Below the pieces are notes generated by a model. It saw only the letters and a list, made by a program, of their open reading frames with translations, did not search any database and was not told the origin of the DNA. This document shows, piece after piece, positions 26,655-35,010 of a stretch of 64,000 bases of DNA. The stretch is from Oscillospiraceae bacterium (GTDB taxonomy: Bacteria > Bacillota > Clostridia > Oscillospirales > Ruminococcaceae). Within the stretch, counting starts at the first letter, position 1. Each line of letters starts with the position of its first letter. The stretch spans positions 1 through 64,000 of the forward strand of contig JAQXGE010000033.1 of NCBI GenBank assembly GCA_029006135.1. The letters run 5' to 3'. Made by a program: the position numbers and the translations under genes.

Positions 26655-28271
26655 TTGCACTTGCGCAATACCAAACAAACCCGAACCTGGCTGATGGCAG
26701 CGCTTTGGGCTTTGTTCTGCCTGACAATCTTAGTCTGTGACTGGCGCTTCTGGGCTGTCAACCGCCTGGATGCCGATATGGCTTCCGAACAGGTTCTCGC
26801 TGAACTGCTTTCCCGCGAGGGGAGTGTACTCAGCAAAGACTGGTACTATTCCACGGAGCTGCGCGTTCTCAATACACAGCTTGTGATGGCACCGCTGTTT
26901 CGATTGTTTTCCGATTGGCACACCGTGCGGGTGGCGGGAAGCTGCCTGCTCATCGTTATCTACCTGATTGCCTGGTTTTTCTTCGCACGGCAGAGCCGGC
27001 TGCGGTATGCGGGGCTTTTTGGCGCGGGACTCCTGCTTTTGCCTTTCAGCGGCCTTTACCGGCAATATGTTTTGGAAGGTCTTTATTACATTCCGCACAT
27101 TGCCATCAGTTTTGCCTGCCTGGGGTGTGTGCTGGCATTCCTGCGTGCCGAACGCAGGGGCCGGTGTGCGGCAGCATCTGTGTTCTGCGTACTTTCCTTT
27201 TTAGCTGCACTGGGCGGACCGCGGCAGCTTTTTATTCTGCATATCCCGCTCACATTGGCTGTGCTTCTCCTTTGCTGGCTGGACGGCGGCCGCGAGGGCG
27301 GTACAATGAAGGAAATTATACACCGCGCACTTGCCTGTCCTGGCGGAAAGCTGCTGGGGGTGTGTCTGGCGGCAGATGCTGCCGCATTGGCAGGCTATGC
27401 GGTTAATGCAAAAGTCCTCTTTGAAACTTATCACTTTCAGGACCAGGGCTATGTGAAATTTACCGGGCTGAATTTTGAGCGTCTGCAATGGTTCGTCAAT
27501 GCGGTTTTTTCCTCGTTCGGCTGGCAGGAAGGCAAAGTCTTTTCCGCTGCGCTCCTTTACAATCTGGGTGCGGTGGCATTGCTTGTATTCTGTTGTGTCT
27601 TTTCTGTCAGACTCGTGAAAGATAAAGAGCACTACCCGCTTGCGCATCGGCTCATAGGCGCTTTCTTCCTTATGGGCCTTGTCTGCTTTGCACTGCTTTA
27701 CGGATTCACTAACAGCGGTCACTCGGACCGCTATCTTTTGCCGCTGGCGGTGCTTTTTGTCCCACTGGTGGAGATCGCCCTCACGGACTGTGCGCCAAAG
27801 CACAAACAGGATGCCCGCATTGGTGTCTTCTGCCTGGCGGCGGTGCTGCTTCTCCGCACGGGTGCAGATTACCATGAAGCGGCCACCTCTGTTAATGACA
27901 ATTATGCCACGGCACAGTTCCTCGTGGAAAACGGTTACGAGAACGGGTATGCCTCTTTCTGGGATGGCAATATTATGACCGAACTGACGAACGGCCGCAT
28001 CCATGTCTGGACCCTTACGCCCAACAGTGTGCCCGAACTTCGCCCGTGGCTCCAGATCACTGAACATCTGCAATCACCGCCGCAGGGCAAGGTGTTCTTT
28101 GTCATATCCAAGTGGGAAGCCTATGGGGAACGCCAGCCCACCACGGAGGCATTGGCTGCCGCGATGCCGGAACAGGCACTCATTTTTGAGGATGACAGCC
28201 ATAAAATTTACGGCTTTGAAAGCGATGAAGCAATGCGGGAACTCTGCGGATTTGCTCCCTTTGGCGAATGA
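26655..28271 (+). CDS. Polytopic membrane protein, possibly a GT-C-type glycosyltransferase
   Basis: A 538-residue membrane protein with about ten hydrophobic segments. The first is near residues 10-32, then several between 85 and 390, followed by a soluble C-terminal region of about 150 residues. The first long loop carries an acidic motif (LDADMASE) where GT-C glycosyltransferases place catalytic acids, and the overall layout fits that class. No family was recognised with certainty. The start is the TTG at 26655, eight bases from GGAGG; an upstream in-frame stretch includes the promoter and was excluded. Monocistronic, located between superoxide reductase and a MarR operon. Confidence 0.55.
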   Translation: MHLRNTKQTRTWLMAALWALFCLTILVCDWRFWAVNRLDADMASEQVLAELLSREGSVLSKDWYYSTELRVLNTQLVMAPLFRLFSDWHTVRVAGSCLLIVIYLIAWFFFARQSRLRYAGLFGAGLLLLPFSGLYRQYVLEGLYYIPHIAISFACLGCVLAFLRAERRGRCAAASVFCVLSFLAALGGPRQLFILHIPLTLAVLLLCWLDGGREGGTMKEIIHRALACPGGKLLGVCLAADAAALAGYAVNAKVLFETYHFQDQGYVKFTGLNFERLQWFVNAVFSSFGWQEGKVFSAALLYNLGAVALLVFCCVFSVRLVKDKEHYPLAHRLIGAFFLMGLVCFALLYGFTNSGHSDRYLLPLAVLFVPLVEIALTDCAPKHKQDARIGVFCLAAVLLLRTGADYHEAATSVNDNYATAQFLVENGYENGYASFWDGNIMTELTNGRIHVWTLTPNSVPELRPWLQITEHLQSPPQGKVFFVISKWEAYGERQPTTEALAAAMPEQALIFEDDSHKIYGFESDEAMRELCGFAPFGE

Positions 28272-28327
28272 AGCATACACCCGAACGGACTGACAAGGCA
28301 ACAGAACCATTTCAATAAAAATTTTGT

Positions 28328-28376
28328 CTCCCTGCGCTCGACTGGTCTTGACAGCGGCGCAGGGAGTGCTTATAAT
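28328..28376 (+). promoter_or_regulatory. Consensus promoter of the MarR-ABC operon inside an inverted repeat
   Basis: TTGACA (28348-28353) and TATAAT (28371-28376) have 17-base spacing, a perfect consensus. A 10-bp inverted repeat (28328-28337 with 28357-28366) brackets the -35 box. It may be a terminator for the gene upstream, an operator, or both. Confidence 0.8.
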
Positions 28377-28435
28377 TAAATAGTTTGATAACGAACAGTT
28401 TGCAAACGAACAGTATGAACACGAACGGATTGAAA
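28376..28435 (+). repeat. Tandem 15-bp repeats at the MarR operon transcription start
   Basis: Three copies begin at 28391, 28406 and 28421 (ACGAACAGTTTGCAA, ACGAACAGTATGAAC, ACGAACGGATTGAAA). A degenerate fourth at 28376 shares the AGTTTG core. They start at the -10 box and cover the predicted start site, so an operator role for the MarR protein is likely. Confidence 0.7.
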
Positions 28436-28513
28436 AAGACAACACAAAACATAGCGCCCCAACTGCAGACTGTGCCCGGCGGGTGGGGGAATAGGGAGGT
28501 GACAAAAACGAAA

Positions 28514-29038
28514 ATGGTTCAACAGCCCATTGCAGCCTCTTTGAAATCGGAAGACGCCCGGCACGCATCAGTGGCACTGGGCCGTTCACTCAACCGGATT
28601 TCCCGCGAGATCAACGGCGCACTTGATGCCCGTGTGGCTTCACAGGTCAGTCCTGAACTGACAGGCGTGCGCGGTATGGTGCTGGGCTATGTGATTAGCT
28701 CTACACGCAAAGGCAAAGAAATCTACCAGCGTGACGTTGAGACGGAGTTTCACATCAACCGTTCCAGCGTGACGGCGCTCCTGCAGGGACTTGAACAGGC
28801 GGGGTTTATCAACCGTGTGTCGGTGGAGCAGGATGCACGCCTCAAAAGTCTGGTGCCCACTGAAAAGGGCATACAGTGTCATGCCGATCTTCAGCGCTGC
28901 ATTGACGCTTTTGAAAAGGACTTGCGGGCGGGTTTTTCCCCCGCGGAAATCGCCGGATTTATGCACGCACTCAATACGCTCTACACCAATGTGCAGAACA
29001 TCCGCAGCTCCCTGAGCGGCATCGCGCAGGAAGAATGA
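28514..29038 (+). CDS. MarR-family transcriptional regulator
   Basis: A 174-residue winged-helix regulator. The DNA-binding core runs from about EIYQRDVETEFHINRSSVTA (recognition helix) to the wing VSVEQDARLKSLVPTEKG. The nearest strong ribosome-binding site (GGGAGG) is 14 bases from ATG 28514. The in-frame GTG at 28499 overlaps that site, so the ATG was preferred. It is followed by two ABC exporter subunits, the usual order for a MarR repressor of a drug or toxic-compound exporter. Direct repeats over the promoter suggest autoregulation. Confidence 0.85.
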   Translation: MVQQPIAASLKSEDARHASVALGRSLNRISREINGALDARVASQVSPELTGVRGMVLGYVISSTRKGKEIYQRDVETEFHINRSSVTALLQGLEQAGFINRVSVEQDARLKSLVPTEKGIQCHADLQRCIDAFEKDLRAGFSPAEIAGFMHALNTLYTNVQNIRSSLSGIAQEE

Positions 29039-29069
29039 AACACCCCCAAAAAAGAAACAGGAGAATCCA

Positions 29070-30827
29070 ATGCTGAAAACACTTTACAAACAAACGAAGG
29101 GGGCCCGGCTGGTCTCCATCCTGACACCGCTGTGTATGATCGGCGAAGTCATCATGGAAATGATCATTCCCCGGCTGATGGCCTCCATTATTGATGACGG
29201 CGTAACAGCCGGCAATCTTGCCCACATTTACCGCACTGGCGGCTGGATGATTGTGGCAGCGCTGATTGGGCTGTTCTTTGGTATTGGCGGCGGCGTATTC
29301 GGCTCGCACGCATCCACCGGTTTTGCCCGCAACCTGCGCCGCGCCATGTACCGCAATATTCAGACGTTCAGTTTTGCCAACATCGACAAATACTCTACCT
29401 CTGGCCTTGTCACCCGTATGACAACGGACGTGACCAACATCCAGAACGCCTACCAGATGATGCTCCGTATGCTCATCCGCGCTCCGTCAAGTATGATCAT
29501 TGCCATGGTCATGGCGTTCTCAATCAATTCACAGCTGGCATCCATCTATCTGGCGGCGGTCGTCCTGTTGGGGGCGTGCCTGATCTTTATCATGACCCGC
29601 GCCAACCGGTATTTCTCCAATGCATTCAAGAAATACGATGACCTCAATGAGAGCGTGGAGGAAAACGTCTCCGCCATCCGCGTGGTAAAAGCCTATGTCC
29701 GTGAGGATTACGAGGGCAAAAAGTTCCGCAAGGCTTCCGCCAACGTGCAGAATCTGCTGCTCAAGGCTGAAAAAATTCTTTCCTTTAACAATCCTCTGAT
29801 GATGCTCACCGTTTATACCTGCATCCTTCTCATCTCCTGGCTGGGCGCACGGATGATTGTGCTGTCCGGCGCAACGGCCCTCACCACCGGCGAGCTGATG
29901 AGCCTGCTGGCCTACTGCATGAACATTTTGATGAGCCTGATGATGCTCTCGATGGTCTTCGTGATGATTTCGATGTCTGTTGCCTCTGCTCGCCGCGTGG
30001 CGGAAGTCCTCGACGAAAAGAGTGACCTCACCAACTGCGAGGACCCTGTGACCGAAGTCAAGAACGGTGCAGTCAACTTTAATCATGTGGGATTCCGTTA
30101 CAAAAAGGACGGACAGGACGTTCTGAGCGACATCAACCTCAACATTCGTTCCGGCGAAACGGTGGGAATTATTGGCGGAACCGGCAGCGCTAAGACCAGC
30201 CTTGTCCAGCTTCTGCCGCGCCTTTACGATGCGACCGCCGGCACGGTCGAGGTCGGCGGCGTGGATGTGCGCCGCTATGACCTTAATACGCTGCGCAACA
30301 GCGTTGCGATGGTTCTGCAGAAAAACGAACTGTTCAGCGGCACCATTGCGGAGAATCTTCGCTGGGGCAACAAAGACGCCACGGATGAGGAAATCGAGGA
30401 AGCCTGCCGTCAGGCCTGCGCAGATGAATTCATCGAGCGTTTCCCCGACAGATACAACACGCACATCGAGCAGGGCGGCACCAACGTTTCGGGCGGTCAG
30501 AAACAGCGCCTGTGTATTGCCCGCGCTTTGCTGAAAAAGCCCAAAATCCTGATTCTGGATGACTCGACCTCCGCGGTGGATACGGCGACCGATGCCAAAA
30601 TTCGCCGCAGCTTTGCTGAGAAGATTCCCGGAACCACCGTCTTTATCATCGCCCAGCGCATTTCCAGCGTTGAGAATGCCGACCATGTGCTGGTTCTGGA
30701 TAACGGCAAGGTCAGCGGCTACGGTACGCCTGCGGAAATGCTCGCGACCAATGCCATTTATCAGGAAGTCTATGCCAGCCAGACGAAGGGCTCGGGCGAT
30801 TTTGACCAGAAGGGAGGCGACCAATAA
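29070..30827 (+). CDS. Heterodimeric ABC exporter, subunit with degenerate ATP site
   Basis: A 585-residue type IV ABC exporter half with six N-terminal helices and an ATPase domain. Walker A reads GGTGSAKTS (Ala for the usual Gly) near residue 368. The Walker B acidic pair is DDS (ILDDSTSAVD), replacing the catalytic Glu by Asp. The signature NVSGGQ is intact. This pattern marks the non-catalytic site of asymmetric exporters such as BmrCD or TM287/288. It follows the MarR gene by 31 bases and is coupled to the second subunit by a TAATG overlap. Likely exports drugs or lipophilic compounds. Confidence 0.9.
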   Translation: MLKTLYKQTKGARLVSILTPLCMIGEVIMEMIIPRLMASIIDDGVTAGNLAHIYRTGGWMIVAALIGLFFGIGGGVFGSHASTGFARNLRRAMYRNIQTFSFANIDKYSTSGLVTRMTTDVTNIQNAYQMMLRMLIRAPSSMIIAMVMAFSINSQLASIYLAAVVLLGACLIFIMTRANRYFSNAFKKYDDLNESVEENVSAIRVVKAYVREDYEGKKFRKASANVQNLLLKAEKILSFNNPLMMLTVYTCILLISWLGARMIVLSGATALTTGELMSLLAYCMNILMSLMMLSMVFVMISMSVASARRVAEVLDEKSDLTNCEDPVTEVKNGAVNFNHVGFRYKKDGQDVLSDINLNIRSGETVGIIGGTGSAKTSLVQLLPRLYDATAGTVEVGGVDVRRYDLNTLRNSVAMVLQKNELFSGTIAENLRWGNKDATDEEIEEACRQACADEFIERFPDRYNTHIEQGGTNVSGGQKQRLCIARALLKKPKILILDDSTSAVDTATDAKIRRSFAEKIPGTTVFIIAQRISSVENADHVLVLDNGKVSGYGTPAEMLATNAIYQEVYASQTKGSGDFDQKGGDQ

Positions 30828-32752
30828 TGGAAAAAGCAAAGGAAGTCAAAGGCCCCGGCAATCGAGGCCCGCGCGGTCCCCGGCCAAAAATCAAGAACCC
30901 GGGCAAGATTTTCAAGCGCATTATGGGCTATGTGCTCAAATATTACAAAATCCCCGTCATTGTGGTCGTCTTTTGTATCTTTATCAGTGTTTTCGCCAAC
31001 GTACAGGGAACACTGTTCATGCAGAAGCTCATTGATGATTACATCCTTCCACTGCTGAAGGAGCAGAGCAATGATTTCTCGGGTCTGGCTCATGCCATTG
31101 CCCGCACGGCTTGTTTCTACGCGGTCGGTATTGTTGCGTCTTTCTGCCAGAGCCGAATTATGGCCATTGTGTCCCAGGGCACACTGAAAAATCTGCGCGA
31201 TGAGATGTTCACCCATATGCAGACGCTGCCTATCAAATATTTTGATACCCATGCCCATGGCGATATCATGTCCATCTACACCAATGACATTGATACCCTG
31301 CGCCAGATGATCAGTCAGAGTATGCCCCAGCTGCTCAACAGTGCCATTACCATCGTGAGCGTTCTTTGCTCCATGCTGGTCCTGAGTGTGCCGCTGACCG
31401 TCCTGACCCTTGCCATGGTAGGCGTTATGCTGCTTGTCACCAAGTATTTGACCGGAAATTCCAGCAAATACTTCATCTCTCAGCAGAGGGACATCGGCGC
31501 CCTCAACGGATTTATTGAAGAAATGATGAACGGCCAGAAGGTCATCAAGGTTTTCTGCCATGAGGACGAAGCCATTGAACAGTTTGACGAACTGAATAAT
31601 CACCTGTTTGAAAGTGCCGACAAAGCCAACCGCTTTGCCAACCTCAATGGACCCTGCAACACCCAGCTCGGCAACCTTTCTTATGTGCTGTGTGCGATGG
31701 TGGGCGGTGCGTTGGCACTGTCCGGCTCCACCGGCCTGACGCTGGGCAAACTGGCCTCTTTCCTGACCTTCAACAAGAGCTTCAACCAGCCCATCAACCA
31801 GGTTTCTCAGCAGATCAATTCCATTATTATGGCGCTCGCCGGCGGTCAGCGTGTCTTTGACTTGCTGGATGAACCGTCCGAAGTCGATGAGGGAACGGTC
31901 ACACTCGTCAACGCCAAGCGCTTGGCAGACGATTCTCTCACCGAGACGCAGGACCGTACGAACCTCTGGGCCTGGAAGAGCATCGGCGAGGACGGGAAAC
32001 CTGTCTACACCGAACTGAAGGGCGATATCGTCTTTAAGGATGTCGATTTTGGCTATGACCCCAGCAAAATCGTGCTTCATGATATCAACCTTTATGGACG
32101 TCCGGGCCAGAAAATTGCCTTTGTTGGTTCCACCGGTGCCGGCAAGACAACGATCACAAACCTGATCAATCGTTTTTATGATATCCAGAAGGGAACCATT
32201 CACTACGATGGCATTGATGTGACGGATATCAAAAAGAATGCGCTGCGCTCCTCTTTGGGCATCGTTCTCCAGGATACCCACCTGTTCACCGGCACGGTTA
32301 TGGAAAACATCCGCTACGGCCGTCTGGATGCAACCGATGAAGAATGTATGGCAGCTGCCCAGCTTGCCAACGCTGACCGGTTTATCCGGCATCTTCCGGA
32401 TGGGTATAACACCATGCTGACCGGCGATGGCACCAATCTGAGTCAGGGTCAGCGGCAGCTCCTTGCAATCGCCCGTGCCGCTGTGGCCGATCCGCCGGTA
32501 CTGATTCTGGACGAGGCAACCTCTTCCATTGATACCCGCACCGAGAGCCTGGTCCAGCAGGGAATGGATGGACTGATGTATGGACGCACAACGTTTGTTA
32601 TTGCCCACCGGCTGTCAACCGTGCGCAACTCCGACTGCATCATGGTTCTTGAGCAGGGACGCATTATTGAACGCGGTACCCATGAAGAACTGATTGCCCA
32701 GAAGGGCCGCTATTATTGCCTGTATACCGGGAATTTCGCTGAAAATTCCTAA
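30827..32752 (+). CDS. Heterodimeric ABC exporter, catalytic subunit
   Basis: A 641-residue ABC exporter half with a basic, Gly/Pro-rich N-terminal extension (about residues 5-30), six helices and an ATPase domain. Walker A GSTGAGKTT and Walker B LILDEATSSID are canonical, with the catalytic Glu. The signature is the weaker NLSQGQ. Its catalytic site would pair with the SGGQ signature of the upstream subunit, a complementary arrangement. An insertion of about 40 residues precedes the ATPase domain (around ETQDRTNLWAW). The ATG at 30827 overlaps the upstream stop by one base. Confidence 0.9.
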   Translation: MEKAKEVKGPGNRGPRGPRPKIKNPGKIFKRIMGYVLKYYKIPVIVVVFCIFISVFANVQGTLFMQKLIDDYILPLLKEQSNDFSGLAHAIARTACFYAVGIVASFCQSRIMAIVSQGTLKNLRDEMFTHMQTLPIKYFDTHAHGDIMSIYTNDIDTLRQMISQSMPQLLNSAITIVSVLCSMLVLSVPLTVLTLAMVGVMLLVTKYLTGNSSKYFISQQRDIGALNGFIEEMMNGQKVIKVFCHEDEAIEQFDELNNHLFESADKANRFANLNGPCNTQLGNLSYVLCAMVGGALALSGSTGLTLGKLASFLTFNKSFNQPINQVSQQINSIIMALAGGQRVFDLLDEPSEVDEGTVTLVNAKRLADDSLTETQDRTNLWAWKSIGEDGKPVYTELKGDIVFKDVDFGYDPSKIVLHDINLYGRPGQKIAFVGSTGAGKTTITNLINRFYDIQKGTIHYDGIDVTDIKKNALRSSLGIVLQDTHLFTGTVMENIRYGRLDATDEECMAAAQLANADRFIRHLPDGYNTMLTGDGTNLSQGQRQLLAIARAAVADPPVLILDEATSSIDTRTESLVQQGMDGLMYGRTTFVIAHRLSTVRNSDCIMVLEQGRIIERGTHEELIAQKGRYYCLYTGNFAENS

Positions 32753-32758
32753 AAACTG

Positions 32759-32790
32759 CCGGGATGAATTTCATTCATCCCGGTAATTTT
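32759..32790 (+). terminator. Intrinsic terminator after the ABC exporter
   Basis: An 11-bp stem (32759-32769 with 32773-32783) is followed by TAATTTT. Confidence 0.75.
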
Positions 32791-32819
32791 GTGCAAAACG
32801 CCGTTCAATCGCGGAAAAC

Positions 32820-32848
32820 TTGACGGACAGGAAAAAAATGGCTATAAT
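32820..32848 (+). promoter_or_regulatory. Near-consensus promoter of the ricin-domain gene
   Basis: TTGACG and TATAAT are spaced by 17 bases. The transcript is predicted to start around 32855, so a stem-loop at 32851-32900 lies at or near its extreme 5' end. Confidence 0.75.
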
Positions 32849-32850
32849 AT

Positions 32851-32900
32851 GCTCTATACGAAAAACGCAAATGGCGTTTTACTCGTATTTTACATAGAGC
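32851..32900 (+). promoter_or_regulatory. 5' stem-loop in the ricin-domain gene leader
   Basis: Nested arms GCTCTAT/ATAGAGC, TACG/CGTA and AAAACGC/GCGTTTT form an imperfect hairpin near the 5' end of the mRNA. It could stabilise the message. It has no T-run and is not a terminator. Confidence 0.5.
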
Positions 32901-32988
32901 AGCCGAGGGAAAACGCACATATTTTGCGCTGGCTGCATCCGAATTATATAACGAAAATTTCGTTCCAATCAGAGAGGAGTTATTTACT

Positions 32989-33960
32989 ATGGCAGTTAAG
33001 AAAGTGGAACAGACCGTTATTACCGAAGGTAAGTTTTATACTATCTCCGCCGCCAACGGCAAAGTAATCGAGGTTAAGGATTACAACACCGACAATGGCG
33101 CCCAGATTCAGATTTGGGACAATGTCAACGCTGAGTGGCAGCAGTGGAGCTTCGTCCGTGCGGGCGAGGGCGTCTACCGCATCAAGAACCGCTTCACCGG
33201 CAAGATGATGGACCTGTACTGCTCCGGTGTTACCGATGGTACCCGCGTGCATCAGTGGGAAGGCGCCAACGCTTCCAGCCAGCTCTGGATTGTTGAGTCC
33301 ACCAATGACGGCCGCGTCAAGATTAAGTCCAACCTGGCCGGCAAGTGCCTGGACCTCGTGGGCATGAAGAACGAAAACGGCACTGCCCTGCAGATTTGGA
33401 ACGATGTCAACGGTGAGAACCAGTACTGGACCATCGAGGAAGTTACCCGCAAGCCCAAGACCAGCGCTAAGGCCAGCGCCGCCAAGGCAAAGGCTGAGGT
33501 GAAGGAAGCTGCCGAGAGCGCCGCTAAGACCGCTGAGGTTGCCGTTAGGGCCGCCGCTGAGGCTGCCACCGAGGTTGTCGAGACCGTCAAGGCTGCCGCC
33601 GATAAGCCGGTTGCTGAGGTTGCTGATGAGGTTGTCAAGACGGTCAAGAAGGCCGCTGCTGCTCCTGCCGCCAAGAAGACCGTCAAGGCTGCCGCTGAGA
33701 CTGCCAAGGCCGTTTCCGAGGCCGCTGAAGCCGTTGCGGATGCCGCCGCTGAGGCTGTCAAGGATGCTGCTGAGTCTCCGGTCGTCCAGAACGCCAAGGA
33801 AGCCGCTGTCAAAGCTGCTGATACCGCTGTCAAGGCTGCCGATACTGCTGTGAAGGCCGTCACCGAGGCTGCTGCCCCCAAGACTGCCAAGACCACTCCG
33901 GCTCCTGCAAAGAAAAACTGCGGCCGCTCCAAGAAGGCTTCTAAGTCCAAGAGAAAGTAA
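32989..33960 (+). CDS. Ricin-type beta-trefoil lectin fused to an Ala/Lys-rich helical tail
   Basis: A 323-residue protein with no signal peptide. Residues 10-152 form a full ricin-like trefoil of three repeats with QxW-type motifs (QIQIWD, WQQWSF; SQLW; LQIWND, NQYW). Residues 153-323 are extremely rich in Ala, Lys, Glu and Val, with short repeats such as AADTAVK, ending in a basic tail (GRSKKASKSKRK). Such tails recall histone H1-like, LEA-like or amphipathic-helix proteins. Codon use is strongly biased and the promoter is near consensus, suggesting high expression. I know no characterised protein with this architecture; a glycan-, envelope- or nucleic-acid-binding scaffold is only a guess. 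Confidence 0.75.
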   Translation: MAVKKVEQTVITEGKFYTISAANGKVIEVKDYNTDNGAQIQIWDNVNAEWQQWSFVRAGEGVYRIKNRFTGKMMDLYCSGVTDGTRVHQWEGANASSQLWIVESTNDGRVKIKSNLAGKCLDLVGMKNENGTALQIWNDVNGENQYWTIEEVTRKPKTSAKASAAKAKAEVKEAAESAAKTAEVAVRAAAEAATEVVETVKAAADKPVAEVADEVVKTVKKAAAAPAAKKTVKAAAETAKAVSEAAEAVADAAAEAVKDAAESPVVQNAKEAAVKAADTAVKAADTAVKAVTEAAAPKTAKTTPAPAKKNCGRSKKASKSKRK

Positions 33961-33979
33961 TTTTATCAACAGATAAACC

Positions 33980-34010
33980 AAAGCCCGCAGGCTCAGCCTG
34001 CGGGCTTTTT
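33980..34010 (+). terminator. Intrinsic terminator after the ricin-domain gene
   Basis: A 14-bp stem (33980-33993 with 33996-34009) has a two-base loop in its fully paired form and a TTTTT tail. Confidence 0.9.
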
Positions 34011-34050
34011 GCGGTATTAGGTTTATCTTAAAAACGCCGTAACAGCAAAA

Positions 34051-34602
34051 TCAAAGGAAACTCTCAATCAGTGTTTTGAGACCGATGAGGATCAGCACGA
34101 TACCGCCCATCCGCTCGGCAAGAGCGCGGTACTTGTCACCAAAGACGGCACCGACCTTGACGCCGATGGCGGAAAGCACGCAGGTGGTAATGCCGATGAT
34201 GCAGGCCGCAGGCACAATGTTGACCTGCATGGCCGCAAAACTCACGCCCACAGCCAGCGCGTCAATGGAAGTCGCCACAGCCAGCGGCAGCATGGCTTTT
34301 GCGGAAAAGTCATTGTCCACTTCCTCGTCTTCGCCAAAGCTCTCTCTGACCATGTTCGCGCCGATGAGCGCCAGCAGGATAAAGGCGACCCAGGGACCGA
34401 CCCGGTTCAGCAGCGAAGAAAACTGCGAACCGAGGAAATACCCTAAAACCGGCATTCCTGCCTGAAAAACGCCGAACCAAATCCCGCAGGTGAGAGCATG
34501 ACGCAGCGTGACCTTGCGGACCGACAGACCCTTGCAGATGGAAACCGCAAAGGCATCCATCGAAAGACTGACGCCAATCAAAAGCAAATCAACAAAATTC
34601 AT
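34051..34602 (-). CDS. mntP: Manganese efflux pump MntP
   Basis: A 183-residue inner-membrane exporter with six helices, arranged as two DUF204 repeats. The acidic intramembrane motifs SLSMDAFAVSICKG and ATSIDALAVGVSF are the two half-repeats with conserved Asp residues. It protects against excess Mn2+. The start is ATG 34602 with GGAGG eight bases upstream. The leader is a yybP-ykoY manganese riboswitch with a terminator, a classic association, so expression should rise when manganese is plentiful. Confidence 0.95.
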   Translation of the reverse strand: MNFVDLLLIGVSLSMDAFAVSICKGLSVRKVTLRHALTCGIWFGVFQAGMPVLGYFLGSQFSSLLNRVGPWVAFILLALIGANMVRESFGEDEEVDNDFSAKAMLPLAVATSIDALAVGVSFAAMQVNIVPAACIIGITTCVLSAIGVKVGAVFGDKYRALAERMGGIVLILIGLKTLIESFL

Positions 34603-34653
34603 ACATGAAACCTCCGGCTTTTGCCTAATTTTTCCACATTTTTGGGAGCAAAG

Positions 34654-34778
34654 AAAAAAGACGACACCTATCTGCCGATTGACAGATAAGTCTCGTCATT
34701 TCAAGCAATGCCAGGGCAAACACCCATTATGTTGGCAAAACTGCGCGGCAAAAAGGCTGCGCCGACTACTCCCTTATG
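34654..34778 (-). ncRNA. yybP-ykoY manganese riboswitch with terminator
   Basis: On the minus strand the leader begins AAGGGAGTAG (34775-34766), the conserved 5' element. It continues through GTTTGCCCTGGC in the loop region and ends ACGAGAC (34696-34690), the conserved 3' element. The GACGAGAC segment also forms the 5' arm of a terminator hairpin (34697-34660) followed by TTTTTT. Ligand-bound aptamer and terminator are therefore mutually exclusive. Mn2+ should favour read-through into mntP. Confidence 0.85.
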
Positions 34779-34787
34779 TTGCCTACT

Positions 34788-34816
34788 ATCCTACCACAAG
34801 CAAAAAATAATGTCAA
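34788..34816 (-). promoter_or_regulatory. Promoter of the mntP riboswitch transcript
   Basis: TTGACA (34816-34811) and TAGGAT (34793-34788) are separated by 17 bases on the minus strand, with the aptamer beginning about ten bases downstream. Confidence 0.75.
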
Positions 34817-35010
34817 TACGTTAGATTTGGCTAACTGCGTGCAGGAACGAATGCGGCGGGCGGGATGCGGTCAATCACGCAGTTTTGCGCCAAACCGCAA
34901 GCATCCGGGATGCTTTTTATCCTGCCGGACAATTTTCCTCTGTCGGAACCTTGCGCAATGCGGCACTTTCGGGTACAATAAGAAAAAACAGGTAGAAACA
35001 GAGGATGGTT

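Noticed and set aside
28385..28513. N-terminal extension of the MarR protein through the direct repeats
   Set aside because: It would start at a TTG on top of the predicted transcription start without a ribosome-binding site. The repeat-derived residues do not belong to the MarR fold.
33252..33950. 232-codon minus-strand frame opposite the ricin/Ala-Lys gene
   Set aside because: Its Ala/Ser/Thr-rich content is the complement of GCC/GCT/AAG-biased codons on the plus strand. The plus strand has promoter, ribosome-binding site and domain similarity.
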